Assembly (NCBI RefSeq): GCF_027943255.1
Contig: NC_072892.1
Location: 167,030,792-167,094,791 of the forward strand
Source: Anastrepha obliqua
Taxonomy: Eukaryota; Arthropoda; Insecta; Diptera; Tephritidae
DNA length: 64,000 nucleotides
Direction: 5' to 3'
Position 1 is the stretch's first letter; each line of letters starts with the position of its first letter. The position numbers and the translations under genes were made by a program. The notes under the pieces are model-generated. The model saw only the letters and a program-made list of their open reading frames with translations. It was not told the origin of the DNA and ran no database searches. Shown here piece by piece: positions 53,365 through 63,603 of the stretch.

Positions 53365-53470
53365 AATTGCATCCGGCTACTTTTGGGTCCCAGGACAAAG
53401 GGGCAAAACTGGAAACGAAGTAGCGGGCGCATTGGCAAAGCTTAGAAAACCATTAGACGAATAACTCAAT
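53365..53470 (+). pseudogene. LINE RNase H fragment
   Basis: The plus strand reads SGYFWVPGQRGKTGNEVAGA, LAKLRKPLDE. This is the last RNase H block (WVPGHRGI.GNE.AD.LA) with Gln for His and Gly for the final Asp. About 33 codons. Confidence 0.6.
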
Positions 53471-53654
53471 GCCTACATTTCTACTTAAGTTTAGCTCTCG
53501 AAATTCTCGAAAAATTCAATACTTAAAATACTTGAAGTGATAAACGCAGCACCCAGTATCATGACTATGACCCATTTAAAAATAATTGCTTGACTTGCTT
53601 TGACTTACCAAAAGTGTGCTACTTCATGGTTTACCATATTTCGTTAAAGCTGAC

Positions 53655-53930
53655 GAGAGATCTTCAGGAGACTAGGGACCACTAATGAGGAAGTGAAATT
53701 TAAAGAAGGGGAAAAGCCTTGCACTCTCCCATGCATCATGCCGTGGATTGGAAAGTGAACAGAGTGGCAAAATATTCTTTGGAGCGATAAAACCAACGAG
53801 AAATTTGTTTTGAAATGATGCCAACAGAACTATACGTAAGCCCCATTGTAAATAATTCCATACAAAACTCAGAAGACTATTAAATAGGACGGCGAAAACA
53901 TAGTAAATTGTTTTGAAGGTAATTCAATTC
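53655..53930 (+). pseudogene. Tc1-like transposase fragment
   Basis: With stops the plus strand reads WQNILWSDKTNEKFVL, then YT.APL and TIK.DGENIVNCFEG. Tc1 transposases have W..ILWSDE.KF.LF..... and TVKHGGG.VMVWGCFS at these positions, with the first catalytic Asp in SDE. The match is short and worn. Confidence 0.4.
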
Positions 53931-54431
53931 AAAATTTTTTTAAATTTATTAAACAAAAACGACAAGAATCGAAAGCAAACAGCGCAATTTTTCAGCTACT
54001 ATTAAAATTCAATAGGTTTTAAACTGATCAAAAGTAGTGAAATTTTGATGAAAAATTCTAGAATTTTTTTTTATATATAAAAAATATTTTAAATTGGATT
54101 TGTATGGTTTTAGCATGATAATAAATTATATTCTCATAAACAGATTATTAAATTGAATAATAAGCAAATAAGTTGCCAAAACTTCTCAATAATTTCTATT
54201 GCTATAAGTATTTATCGCAGTGTAGTTAGCTGTACTACGGGTCACAGGTAAAGGAAGAAGAAAGCCAGTTTTCCATTGGAAATATTATAAAATAAAATAA
54301 ATAAATGAATAAAAAAGAATAAAAAAGTACTTCTCTAATTACAAGACATGCCGAAGTATCGATTATTTTAAGAATCTAAACTTTTTAAAAGTTCGGGTAT
54401 TTTATTTTCAATCTAACACTTTTTTTTAATA
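53931..54431. other. No gene recognised
   Basis: A/T-rich, no coding similarity. Confidence 0.45.
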
Positions 54432-55701
54432 GGACTATGGTTAAGTTCGTGCGGTTTTTTTTCGAAATTTGAAACTTTATTGACGTAAAATGGTTACAAA
54501 TTTAATATTCAAAGTATTGTCCATCGCTTACTACTCCTTTTTCCCATCTTTCTGGCAATTCACGGATTCCCTTTGTGAAAAATTCGGTCGGTTTTGCCGC
54601 AATCCACGAATCGATCCATTTTTTGACTTCATCGTAATTACGGAAGTGCTGGTCAGCCAGGCCATGTTGCATCGATCGGAAGAGATAGTAATCGGATGGC
54701 GCAAGGTCTGGACTATACGGCGGGTGGGGTAGGACATCCCATTTGAGCGTTTCTAAGTATGTTTTGACCACTTGTGCAACATGTGGCCGAGCATTGTCAT
54801 GTTGCAAAATAACTTTGTCGTGTCTATCGGCGTATTGCGGCCGTTTTTCTCGCAGTGCTCGGCTCAAACGCATCAATTGTCGTCGGTAGACATCCCCCGT
54901 AATCGTTTCATTCGGTTTCAGTAGCTCATAATACACAACACCCAGCTGGTCCCACCAGATACACAGCATAACCTTCAGGCCATGAATATTCTGCGCCGAC
55001 GTCGATGTTGAAGCATGGCCAGGGTATCCATACGTTGCCCGAAGTTTTGGATTGTCGTAATGGACCCACTTTTCATCGCCAGTCACAATTCGATGCAAAA
55101 AACCCTTTCTTTTGTGCCGTTGAAGCAGTTGTTCGCATGCCATAAAACGGCGTTCAACGTCTCTTGGCTTCAATTCATACGGCACCCAATGGCCTACCTT
55201 TCGGATCATTCCCATGGCTTTTAAACGTTTGGAAATGGTTGATTGATCAACTCCCAAAGTTTTTGCAACCTCTTCTTGCGTTTGAGCCGGATCTTGATCG
55301 AGCAATTCCTCCAATTCGGTATCCATGAACTTTGGCGGCGCACCCTCGCGTTCTTCGTCTTCCAAGCCAAAATCACCACTTTTAAAGCGTGCAAACCACT
55401 TCTGGCACGTTCGCTCAGCTAGAGCATGCTCACCATAAACTTCCACCAAGATACGATGACTTTCGGCTGCTTTTTTCTTCATATTAAAAAATTCCCCGCA
55501 AAAACACATTATTTGGCACGAAATTCGACATTTTCAAGTGTGGTAAAAATATTGTTGTTTACGCTTCAAATAAAAAACTTATACTGACGTTTGTGCCTTA
55601 CGACAGTAGCTCTCCAATGAATGTTTGGAAATGTGGATCGATGGAATAATAATCAAGTTACGCCATCTGTTGTAAAACCGTAAGGAACTTATTCATAGTC
55701 C
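54432..55701 (-). mobile_element. Mellifera-like mariner, best preserved in the window
   Basis: A 1,270-bp element with terminal inverted repeats beginning GGACTATG (left GGACTATGGTTAAGTTCGTG; the right is its near inverse), flanked by TA on both sides (54430-54431 and 55702-55703). Length and structure are those of a complete mariner. It holds the transposase frame at 54502-55509. Confidence 0.9.
54502..55509 (-). CDS. Mariner transposase, 335 codons open, catalytic triad intact
   Basis: Cut-and-paste transposase that binds the element's ends and inserts at TA. The frame has the second half of the DNA-binding domain (ESHRILVEVYGEHALAERTC, FARFKSGDFGLEDEE), the linker helix-turn-helix (EEVAKTLGVDQSTISKRL), the WVPYEL motif at 109-113 and Asp145 (VTGDEKWVHY), Asp238 (ILQHDNARPH) and Asp273 (PYSPDLAPSDYYLF), spacing 34. 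It ends SDGQYFEY-stop. The true family start lies upstream (ATG at about 55531, MSNFVPNNVFLRGI) but is one frame off, because a small deletion near 55500 removed part of the first helix. The 335-codon frame must start at a substitute ATG and probably lacks full binding. The product may be inactive or only weakly active. Confidence 0.85.
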   Translation of the reverse strand: MCFCGEFFNMKKKAAESHRILVEVYGEHALAERTCQKWFARFKSGDFGLEDEEREGAPPKFMDTELEELLDQDPAQTQEEVAKTLGVDQSTISKRLKAMGMIRKVGHWVPYELKPRDVERRFMACEQLLQRHKRKGFLHRIVTGDEKWVHYDNPKLRATYGYPGHASTSTSAQNIHGLKVMLCIWWDQLGVVYYELLKPNETITGDVYRRQLMRLSRALREKRPQYADRHDKVILQHDNARPHVAQVVKTYLETLKWDVLPHPPYSPDLAPSDYYLFRSMQHGLADQHFRNYDEVKKWIDSWIAAKPTEFFTKGIRELPERWEKGVVSDGQYFEY

Positions 55702-55885
55702 TATTATTTTTTTTTTTTTTTTTTGTATTATAGAGGTGCGAAGTGTAATGTTTTAACTTGATTCCATCAAATTTCAACAAAAATATATGGTTTGACCAAA
55801 GTTATAGACATCTTTGTTGGACAGCCTCTGTCATTTATTTTGCAAAATGTCAAGTATATCGAACAATCTACTACCATGAGAAATG

Positions 55886-56775
55886 AAATGAGACTTTTTT
55901 TTAATTTCAAATGTTTATTAACAAAAAATGGTTACAAATTGAATTTACAAAATAATACGCATCGCTAGCGACACATTTTTCTCATCTCTCAGGCAATTTG
56001 TGGATGCCGCCCCAAAACAATTGGCCGTCTTTGGCCGCAAACCAATCATCGAGCCATTTTTTGGCTTCTTCGTGAGAATTGAAGCGCTGCTCGGAAAGTG
56101 CGTGGCCCAACGATGCAAACAAATGTTAATCGGAAGGCGCCAAGTCTGGTGAGTAAGCCGCATGCACCAGCGGCTCCCAATCGTACGTTTCCACCAATTC
56201 CCGGGTCGCTCTTGTTCGATGGGGCGAAGCATTGTCACATTGTCAGTTAATGCAGCACCCATCTTCCGACCTTTAAAATCATGCCCATGTCTTTCAAATA
56301 TTTGGAAATGGTTTTTTGGGTCTCTCCCAACGGCTCTGCCATCATTTCTTGCGTTTGACCAACATCTTCATCCAACAATGCTTGCAATTCGGCGACCTCA
56401 AACTTTTTCGGTGGCCGGCCACGGTCCTCGTTCTCCACCCTAAAATCACCACTTCGAAATTTTTCAAACCACCTGAAGCACTGTGCTCTACTTAGAACAT
56501 GTCCACCATAAGCTTCTATTTATAAGCATTTGATGAGCTTGAGAAGCGTTTTTCTTCAATTGATAACAAAAAATCAACGATGTCCGCAAATCGTAGTTTG
56601 AAGGCACGAAATTCGACATTTTTAAGAGCGACAAAAATGCATTGTTGTATGAAACGTAACAAACAATAAACTGAATATTATTCACAGATGACAGACGAAA
56701 AAAAACAAGACATTTGGGAAGGTTTAAAAACCACTCCTAGCGACATCTATGGACTAATAGCTGAAAGTCTCATTT
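55886..56775 (-). mobile_element. Mauritiana-type mariner, internally deleted
   Basis: The ends share AAATGAGACTTT in inverted orientation. On the minus strand the transposase starts MSNFVPSNYDLRTSLIFCYQ, continues (frame changes) KKNASQAHQMLI, NEDRGRPPKKFEVAELQALL, GETQKTISKYLKDMGMILKV and GRWVLH, then jumps at about 56245 to CDNASPHRTRATRELVETYD (second Asp), HAAYSPDLAPSD (third Asp), LFASLGHALSEQRFNSHEEA and GGIHKLPER. The first Asp region is deleted. This resembles the mauritiana (Mos1-like) subfamily, distinct from the mellifera-like copy 200 bp away. Confidence 0.8.
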
Positions 56776-56919
56776 GATAGGTATATACCGGAAGGTTGCT
56801 CAACAAGCTTTGCGGTTCCATAAGAAAAACATAATTTTATGGTTTGAAATGTACTTAAATATTCAGTACAGTTACCCTAAGCATCAGTACATCTGTTCCA
56901 ACGAAATGCTATATTAATT

Positions 56920-57800
56920 TATACGCTTCCCAAAATGTTGACGTCATAACCATTTGATGAAAAATGTTTACCACGCATGAAGTTTTTTAAGCCTGGGAAC
57001 AGATGGAAGTCGCTGCGGGCCAAATCTGGTGATGCTCCAGTAGAGTAGATGCTCCAACAATTCGAACTTTAATTAATGGTTTTGAGCCATTGTCAAAATG
57101 CTCTTGTGACACCGTGCAGTGTCCTGAAGAAAAGAAATTTTTTCTTTTGCAAACTGGATATTTCTTCATTGCTTATTTGCTCCAGCCGATCTAAAAGGTT
57201 ACAATAGTAATTAGAATTTATTCCTCAAAAATATCCCACAAAAACTGATGTCAACAACTTCTTGGCCGATTTCTGGGCACGAACTTGTTTTGGAGCCGAA
57301 GCACAAGGTTCACACTACTCTTTATCCTCCTGGTGTGACTTAGGATCCTGGTGATACACACAAGTCTCATCCATGCTGATGAATCGATGTACAAACTCCA
57401 CTTTATCCCTTCAAAAAGCGCTAGTTGTTGCTGAGAAAGTCGCATTCGAATGTTAGTGAATGCGGCACACAGCTTTCCGAAACCCAAATACTTCAGTCAA
57501 AATATTGCCCAATGAGATGCTTAGGACTTCTTCTAAATCGTTTTCATTCTCTTGACAATTTTCCAATACGATTTCCTGTATTTTTCTACGATTTCTGGTG
57601 CTCTTGCTATTTTTGGGTGTCTTTGACGTGGATTGTCTTCTAGGCTTGTACAACCACGTTTAAATCCAGCAACCCATATTTCTACTGTACTAATTGATGG
57701 TGAAAGTCCTTATACACTTTCAATATTCGTTCACAAATATTCTTTGCTGTTAAACCTTAAAAAAAATCAATCACTGCGAAATACTTGATTTTTTCCATTG
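56920..57800 (-). pseudogene. Third mariner transposase remnant (irritans/lineata-like)
   Basis: The minus strand shows MEKIKYFAVIDFF, the eroded linker APEIVEKYRK, KVEFVHRFISMDETCVYHQD (first Asp in MDET), LLDRLEQISNEEISSLQKKK, FLFFQDTARCHKSILTMAQK (second Asp) and ARSDFHLFPGLKNFMRGKHF (third Asp). The three catalytic blocks are recognisable in different frames. Clear terminal repeats were not found. The subfamily is uncertain. Confidence 0.65.
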
Positions 57801-58944
57801 TAGAAAATACTGGGACTCGTCGGTACTAAATAGCTTGCATACAAAATATGAATTGACGGATTGAAATGGAACTTCACGTACGAAGAAATTTCATATGAAA
57901 AGTGTATAAAATAACACACAAAAAAATTTGGGTAATACAAAGCCCTCTCTTATTGAACCACAAAACGTATTTATGTGTCTAAATGAATATTACGTCGAAT
58001 GTAAATTATATGAATTAATTAATTGAAGATAACGTTTTCATTATTCAAAAATTTAAGCAAGAAAAAAACACGTTGCTCAATTCCCAATATGAGAATCATT
58101 AGAGGCAATAATTTGAGGTCAAACCCAAAATTTAAATTTTCACAAAGGCTTTAAGCCCTGTTTTATGGGGCATTAGTTCTCAAAACTACTCTTAATAGGT
58201 GTATATGTATATGTGGAAGTAAGTGTATATACGAGTACGTATGTATGTTTTTATATCTCTCCATATGTGTATCTACTTGCATGCTGCCGCACTGAGAATT
58301 GTGCGACCAACCAAGCGACTAACCGGTCAAATGGGCAAGCGTCCAACCCGCCGCTAAACCCGCAGGATATATTCAAGTGCAGGATAAACGTGTAAATGGA
58401 TGCGACATCGAAGACGAATGGAATGCAATTCATTTTCAAGTGGTTTTTAACGAAAGCGCCAACCGGCGAACACCGTCTGACTGCCTGCGAACAGCGCACA
58501 GCTTCGCATCGAGGATAGCGACAATTGAAGCAACCGGGAGGTGAAATGAATGATGTCAATATACTAACCGGTAATGGAATTGGTGGGCGATGCTGGATCC
58601 GGCTAAGAGCAGTTAAACTACGACTATCATATGGACAAACTACAACGTAAGCGAAGCGGGTAAACGCTAAAAAAACGAGCGAATTGGCCAGTGCATTTCA
58701 TTAAAGTGGTCATTTTTACTGCGTTCGAACGGTGATACCGGGTTAAATTGCTGATAAATGTAGTGTAATGCTTAAGGACATAAGTTGTATGAACGTAAGT
58801 AAGTGCAGGTATGTGAGCATAAAAATGAACACACACATGCATGTATGTCACACATACACCCAAATACCCTGCAGGGAAGAATAAGAGTTGTGGACTAAAA
58901 TACCGCCAGTTCACTTTCCAGCTCAAATTTGAGGGAGTGCAGAA
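57801..58944. other. No gene recognised
   Basis: GTATATG-type simple repeats near 58200-58260. No supported coding region. Confidence 0.5.
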
Positions 58945-59150
58945 GCCTCCAAGAAACCAGCACTAACACCGATAACAAAGGGTCCGGCTCTGAAAGTATT
59001 CGATGCGGTACCAGCTGGTGGGAGCAGGTATTGGCTTCACTTGTTGTGTCCCACTGGCGCCGGTTAGCGCGAAGGAGAGACGACTGCCGCGCTTTGTTAA
59101 ACTCGGCCAAAATCGCGTAAGCGGTTATCGCTATACTTAAAAAGAAGAAG
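58945..59150 (+). mobile_element. LINE 3' end with (AAG)n tail, plus orientation
   Basis: The plus strand reads LVVSHWRRLARRRDDCRALL, NSAKIA-stop, the C-terminus of the RTE/CR1-like LINE seen at 43620 and 59538. The 3' UTR GCGTAAGCGGTTATCGC is followed by AAGAAGAAGAAG, a microsatellite-type tail. Only about 200 bp, so strongly 5' truncated. Confidence 0.7.
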
Positions 59151-59537
59151 AAGCCTCCAACTATTGGCATCACTGGGGCGTGTAAAATATGCCCCACTGC
59201 CGCCTTTAAAGTCATTCTGTACTTACTTCCCGTTGGTCTTCAAGTTCAATCCATTGCTGCTCAAAGCGCTATTAGGTTGAAAGGTGGTTGGCCTTCGGAG
59301 GCAATCTCCTATAGGACATGGTAGCATTCTGGGGCAGATTCCTTCTTCTTTCTCTATGCTTCGTACGGATTTCTCCATCTGCAATCTGGATTTAAAGGGT
59401 TGTACCAGGGCTATCTTAACACGTAGGCTGGATTGGTAGTAGAGTCTGCACGGGCAGACCTCTGTTTTCACCGACAGATCCAAGATTTAATCCGGAGTTG
59501 GAGCGTAGGATTTCTCTAAATCAGGCAATATTTCTTC
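59151..59537. other. Spacer between two LINE 3' ends
   Basis: About 390 bp lying between convergent LINE tails. A minus frame (59223-59483) is open but has no domain I recognise; it may be worn LINE RNase H sequence. Confidence 0.4.
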
Positions 59538-60090
59538 TTCTTATTCTTCTTCTTCTTAATTAGCGCGATAACCGCTTACGCGATTTTAGCCATGCTAACC
59601 GGCGCCAGTTGGGCACACCAAATGAAGCCAAGTCCCTCTCCTCCTGATCTTTCCAACGCAAAGGAGGCCTTCCTCTTCCTCTGCTACCACCAGCTGGTAC
59701 CGCATCGAATATGATACTTTCAGAGCCGGAGCGTTTGTATCCATTCGGATGACATGACCCAAACAACATATCCACTGGATCTTTATTCGCTGTGCTATGT
59801 CTATGTCGTCTTAAAGCTCATATAGCTCACCGTTCCATCGCCTGCAGTATCCGTCGTTGCCAACGTCAACGTTGCGCCAAAAATCTTATGCAGAATCTTT
59901 CTCTCAAATACACCAAGCATCACTTCATCGGATGTTGTCATCGTCCACGCTTCTGCGCCGTACGTTAGAACGGGAATGATGAGAACCTTGTTGAGCGTTA
60001 GTTTTGTTCGTCGAGAGAGGACTTTACTACTCAGTTGTCTGCTTAGTCCAAAGTAGCACTTGTTGGTAAGAGAGGTTCTATGTCGTCGTG
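59538..60090 (-). pseudogene. RTE/CR1-like LINE C-terminus with (AAG)n tail, minus orientation
   Basis: The minus strand reads KLTLNKVLIIPVLTYGAEAW, TMTTSDEVMLGVFERKILHK, IFGATLTLATTDTAGDGTVS, then SRGRGRPPLRWKDQEERDLA, SFGVPNWRRLAW, and ends AVIALIKKKK with an (AAG/AAT) tail at 59530. Same family and same 3' UTR (GCGTAAGCGGTTATCGCGC) as 58945-59150. Stops and frame changes. Confidence 0.8.
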
Positions 60091-60149
60091 GCCACTCCTA
60101 AGTGAATGGCGATCATTAACTTTCCCCACTTGCGTGGACTGCTACATAT

Positions 60150-60275
60150 GGAACCATCCTCCCAGTCAATATTTCAGTCTCCTTTAAACTTCCGAAAGCT
60201 AGTAACGCTTTTCAAGCAGAGGTCTCCGCGACACTGCAGGTATGCAAAATGCTTAGAGATCGCAAAAATGTGTTA
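60150..60275 (+). pseudogene. LINE RNase H scrap
   Basis: The plus strand reads VSLKLPKASNAFQAEVSATL, QVCKMLRDRKNVLI. The FQAEV block holds the RNase H Glu. About 35 codons, cut on the right by the maT element. Confidence 0.55.
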
Positions 60276-61141
60276 ATATAATACAAAATTAAAAATCGAT
60301 TTACCCGAATGTGACTTGTAGGCATTTTGGCATACTCAAAGACAATGGCTTTTTTCAGCTCATTGAGACTGGTGAATCTTTTAAATCGGACCTTGCTCGC
60401 CAAAATGGCTCAAAGAGAATAATTAATCGGATTCGCGTCGGGTGAATTTGAGAGCCATTGTGTGGATGTTATGAAGGTCGGAACGTTGTTTTTTAACCAT
60501 TCTTGGTGCATTCAAGCTTTGTGAGATGGTGACAAGTCCTGTTGAAACGCCCATGGTCTGCCACCGAAATGATTGTCTACCCACGGCTTCAAAGTAACTT
60601 CGAGAATTCTTTTCCGATAATATTTCGTATTTCCCTTGCCGCCACGGCCGATGAAAACGATTGGAGAGCGCCCATCGGCAGTTACAGCGGCCCAAACCAT
60701 TACCTGTGGCGGGTGCTGCCTCCTGATGGCCAATCGATGACTAAAATTCTCGTATGAATGGCCGATCAAATTAACCCTATCATTTTAGGCAAAATTTTCT
60801 CGTCAGAAAACACAATGTTCGGTAATTAACTGCTTTGACCAAGCGAAACAACTCCTTCGCTCTCTCAAGTTTGATTTGTTGCTGCTTTGGTGTAAGATCA
60901 TGCGCCATTTGGTTCTCGTAAGGCTGACTTTGAGATCATTTTTCAGAATGCGTCGGATGCGACGGTCAGATATTTTCAGTTGCTTCGCCATTTGATTGGC
61001 ACTTTGTCGAGGATTTCGCTCAAGTCGCTTCTTCACTTTCTGAACCATTTCACGTGACGGGCTTGGAAACAAAACTCTGGACTGTCATTTAGCCAACTAA
61101 CAGATGGCTGAAGTTGGTTACACTTCGAGTGCCGGACCCTG
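60276..61141 (-). mobile_element. maT-like (DD37D) element, N-terminus deleted
   Basis: The 5' end on the minus strand is CAGGGTCCGGCACTCGAAG at 61141, next to TA. The transposase reads SREMVQKVKKRLERNPRQSA, NQMAKQLKISDRRIRRILKN, then HPPQVMVWAAVTADGRSPIV, RPWAFQQDLSPSHKA (second Asp), NVPTFITSTQWLSNSPDANP and INYSLWAILASKVRFKRFTS. The third Asp is Asn (codon 60422-60424, INYSL where LDYSLW is expected), and the first Asp block lies in a frameshifted area. The helix-turn-helix start is missing: the terminal repeat is followed almost directly by the middle of the N-terminal domain. The complete 5' part of this family is at 63604. Confidence 0.75.
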
Positions 61142-61246
61142 TATACCCAATTGGCGCCTGCACCCTTTTTTTGGTGCTTGGCTGAGCTCCTACTGCAATT
61201 TTTCGTGTGCGTCGCCATGTTTTCCATAAATAGACTGACCTACGCC

Positions 61247-61444
61247 GCCTCCGAATGACAGATTGTTCTGCAAGGCAAACCTCCGAGAGTGTTTTTGCCA
61301 AGTAAAAGCTCTTCATAAAAAACCATCCACCGTTCGGAGGCAGCATTAAATTGTGAACCTCTCCATTTGTGGAAAAAAACTGTAAGACCCACAACGCAAA
61401 TAAACGGAAAATCTCGACCAAATACCCAATAATGACGCGCTAAT
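61247..61444 (+). mobile_element. tRNA-derived SINE, old diverged copy
   Basis: Matches the SINE body loosely: GGCAAACCTCCGAGAGTG, AAAAGCTCTTCATAAAAAAC, CCGTTCGGAGGCAGC, CCTCTCCATTTGTGG and CCAAATACCCAATAATG. The tRNA head is lost. The divergence shows this family has been active over a long time. Confidence 0.6.
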
Positions 61445-63005
61445 TTGATTTCTTCCACTAAATACCGGCATTTTGAACTATATTTTTTACATATTAATTT
61501 AGCTTTTCCCTGCAGGGTGTAAGTCCACCATGCATAACAGCGCAAACATACACAAAGCGCTCGAAATGTAATTGAAGATTTGTTTTTGCAAGGAAGCGAA
61601 ATACTGCCAAGAGCAATCCGAGCATCAGCAGCTGCTGACAAGCAGTTACATGCAAATTTTTGCATAATACACCTACACACACATGCTCTTACTTTCCAAG
61701 TGTATTGAGAGTGTCGTTTTACGCTTTGCTGACCAACCAAGCTCTGTTTACCAATAAGTCTGTTCTAAATTGCCCGGAGATGTTGCATTATTTATAAGCT
61801 TAAAATTTCGAGCTCAAACTAATGGTCAACTCGTGTGGTGTTTGGTTTGACTTTGATTACTACGTTTGTTGTTGTGTGGCTGATGATTCTCGTTGATATT
61901 CTTCTGACACACTCAAACTGTATGCATATTTCACCTCAAAGATTACGTTGCTCATGCAAACATACATACTTACATACAACTGCACCCGTTTCTCCCATCA
62001 ATTCTTATTCATCATTTGAATTCCATTTTCTTAGAATATTGCAAATTTGCACATTATCTACGTGCGCGTAGATACCTCGCATCAGCTCACAAATCTACAT
62101 GCATAAATATTTGCTTTTCTACTATTTACGTGCATACATACATACACACATTTAAGTATGCCTGTCATAGCATAAATAAATATATTGAAGTGAACTTACG
62201 GACAAATTGAAATGATTAGTACTGATTAGCTGGATAGAGTGGCGGAACACACACACACACACTCGTTATGCCTCTTTGAGGTTTGAGTAAGAATAATTTT
62301 ATTATCGCATGAAAATACATCGCTTTTTGATTTACTAAAAGCTTTGCGTGAATGATTGATCGATCCATTTATAAAATACATTAGGGTGTATTATGAGGAA
62401 ATGTATGGACAAGTAGATATACATATATATACATACATATATGTTAGTATGCGTGCATTATAATGTATTCTATCTATGTACTATAAAATACATAAATAGG
62501 CCATTTAAGATGCGAAATTTGCATATTGAAATACGCATGAAAGAGATTATTTGAACAGGCATTAAGCTTAGAGATGCTCAGATAATGAACAGGTTGCATA
62601 TATTAGCGCAGGTCGCTTGCATGAGCAGAGCCTAACATTGTAAATATTCTCAAGGTTTTCTTAATATGGAATCTACGAGTTGTAATTTGAGCCCAAAATT
62701 AGGTACAGGTACTGCAAGCACTTTGATGCGCTCTCCTCTGACACTGGTCATAACAAATCAAAGAGTTTTCTTGTATAACAAGAATGGTTCACTTGATCTC
62801 AAATCCAGTATGTCAATGGGCCCTACATCTGAGATATATAACTACAGTTACGAACACGAAAATAGTAGTACGAAAAAAATATTACATTTTTTTCCAAAAA
62901 TGTTTAATCTATGTTATGATTGGCAAATTCTTGTTATTATTTTGAAATTAAAATAAAATTAATCTAAAAAGTTTCAAATATTATTTTATTCTTTAACTGA
63001 ACGTA
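61445..63005. other. No gene recognised; microsatellites
   Basis: CATA and (CA)n repeats near 61960, 62130, 62255 and 62420-62450. A frame at 62666-62956 (MESTSCNLSPKLGTGTASTL..) has no feature that supports a gene. Confidence 0.45.
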
Positions 63006-63543
63006 AAGGGTTTTCAAATAAGAGGTGTTACTTTAATATTAAAAAAATTCTATTTTTTAATATAAATGATAGGATGTTTATTCCATTATCAAGAGGAAGT
63101 GGAAACTAACATCAGGCAAATGACCACCACGACCACGCTTACAGGACAATATCCTTTTCATGAAATTTTCCATAACCGAATTGCAAAGTGGCTGCCCTAG
63201 TCCTCGTTAGCCTCACGAATTCCATCTTTGAGGTCTTGAATCGAGCCTGGACTGTTGGCGTAGACCTTCTTTTCCACGTGGCCCCAAAGAAAAAAGTTAC
63301 AAGTTGTTAAATCACAAAATCTCGGTGGCCAATTGTAATCACCTCTTCGAGAGATAACACGGTCCGGAAACTTTTCCCGTAAAAGATCAATGGTTTCGTT
63401 GCTTGAGTGGCACTTAGCGCCGTCTTGTTGAAAAAAAAAACGTTGTCCAGATTAATACCATCCAATTCCGGCCATAAAAAATCGTTAATCATATCTCGAT
63501 AGCGCAATCTATTCATCTGTAACACCTGTTATTGGAAAACCCA
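63006..63543 (-). mobile_element. DD41D mariner, 3' half only with both ends
   Basis: The ends are GGGTTTTCAAATAAGAGGTG at the left and the inverse of GGGTTTTCCAATAACAGGTG at the right; TA lies outside each. On the minus strand it reads MNRLRYRDMINDFLWPELDG, INLDNVFF, then the second Asp region lost in a run of T residues (FFQQDGA expected), KCHSSNETIDLLREKF in another frame, RVISRRGDYNWPPRFCDLTT and LRDGI-like residues to RLWKIS. About 540 bp remain of about 1.3 kb. Confidence 0.75.
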
Positions 63544-63603
63544 TATTTTTAAATCACTTCTATAATGAAACACACAAAATTTTGTAAAACAAAAGATAGA
63601 AAT

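Noticed and set aside
62666..62956. 96-codon frame as a host gene
   Set aside because: No signal peptide, domain, promoter or splice support, and the frame runs into A/T-rich DNA.
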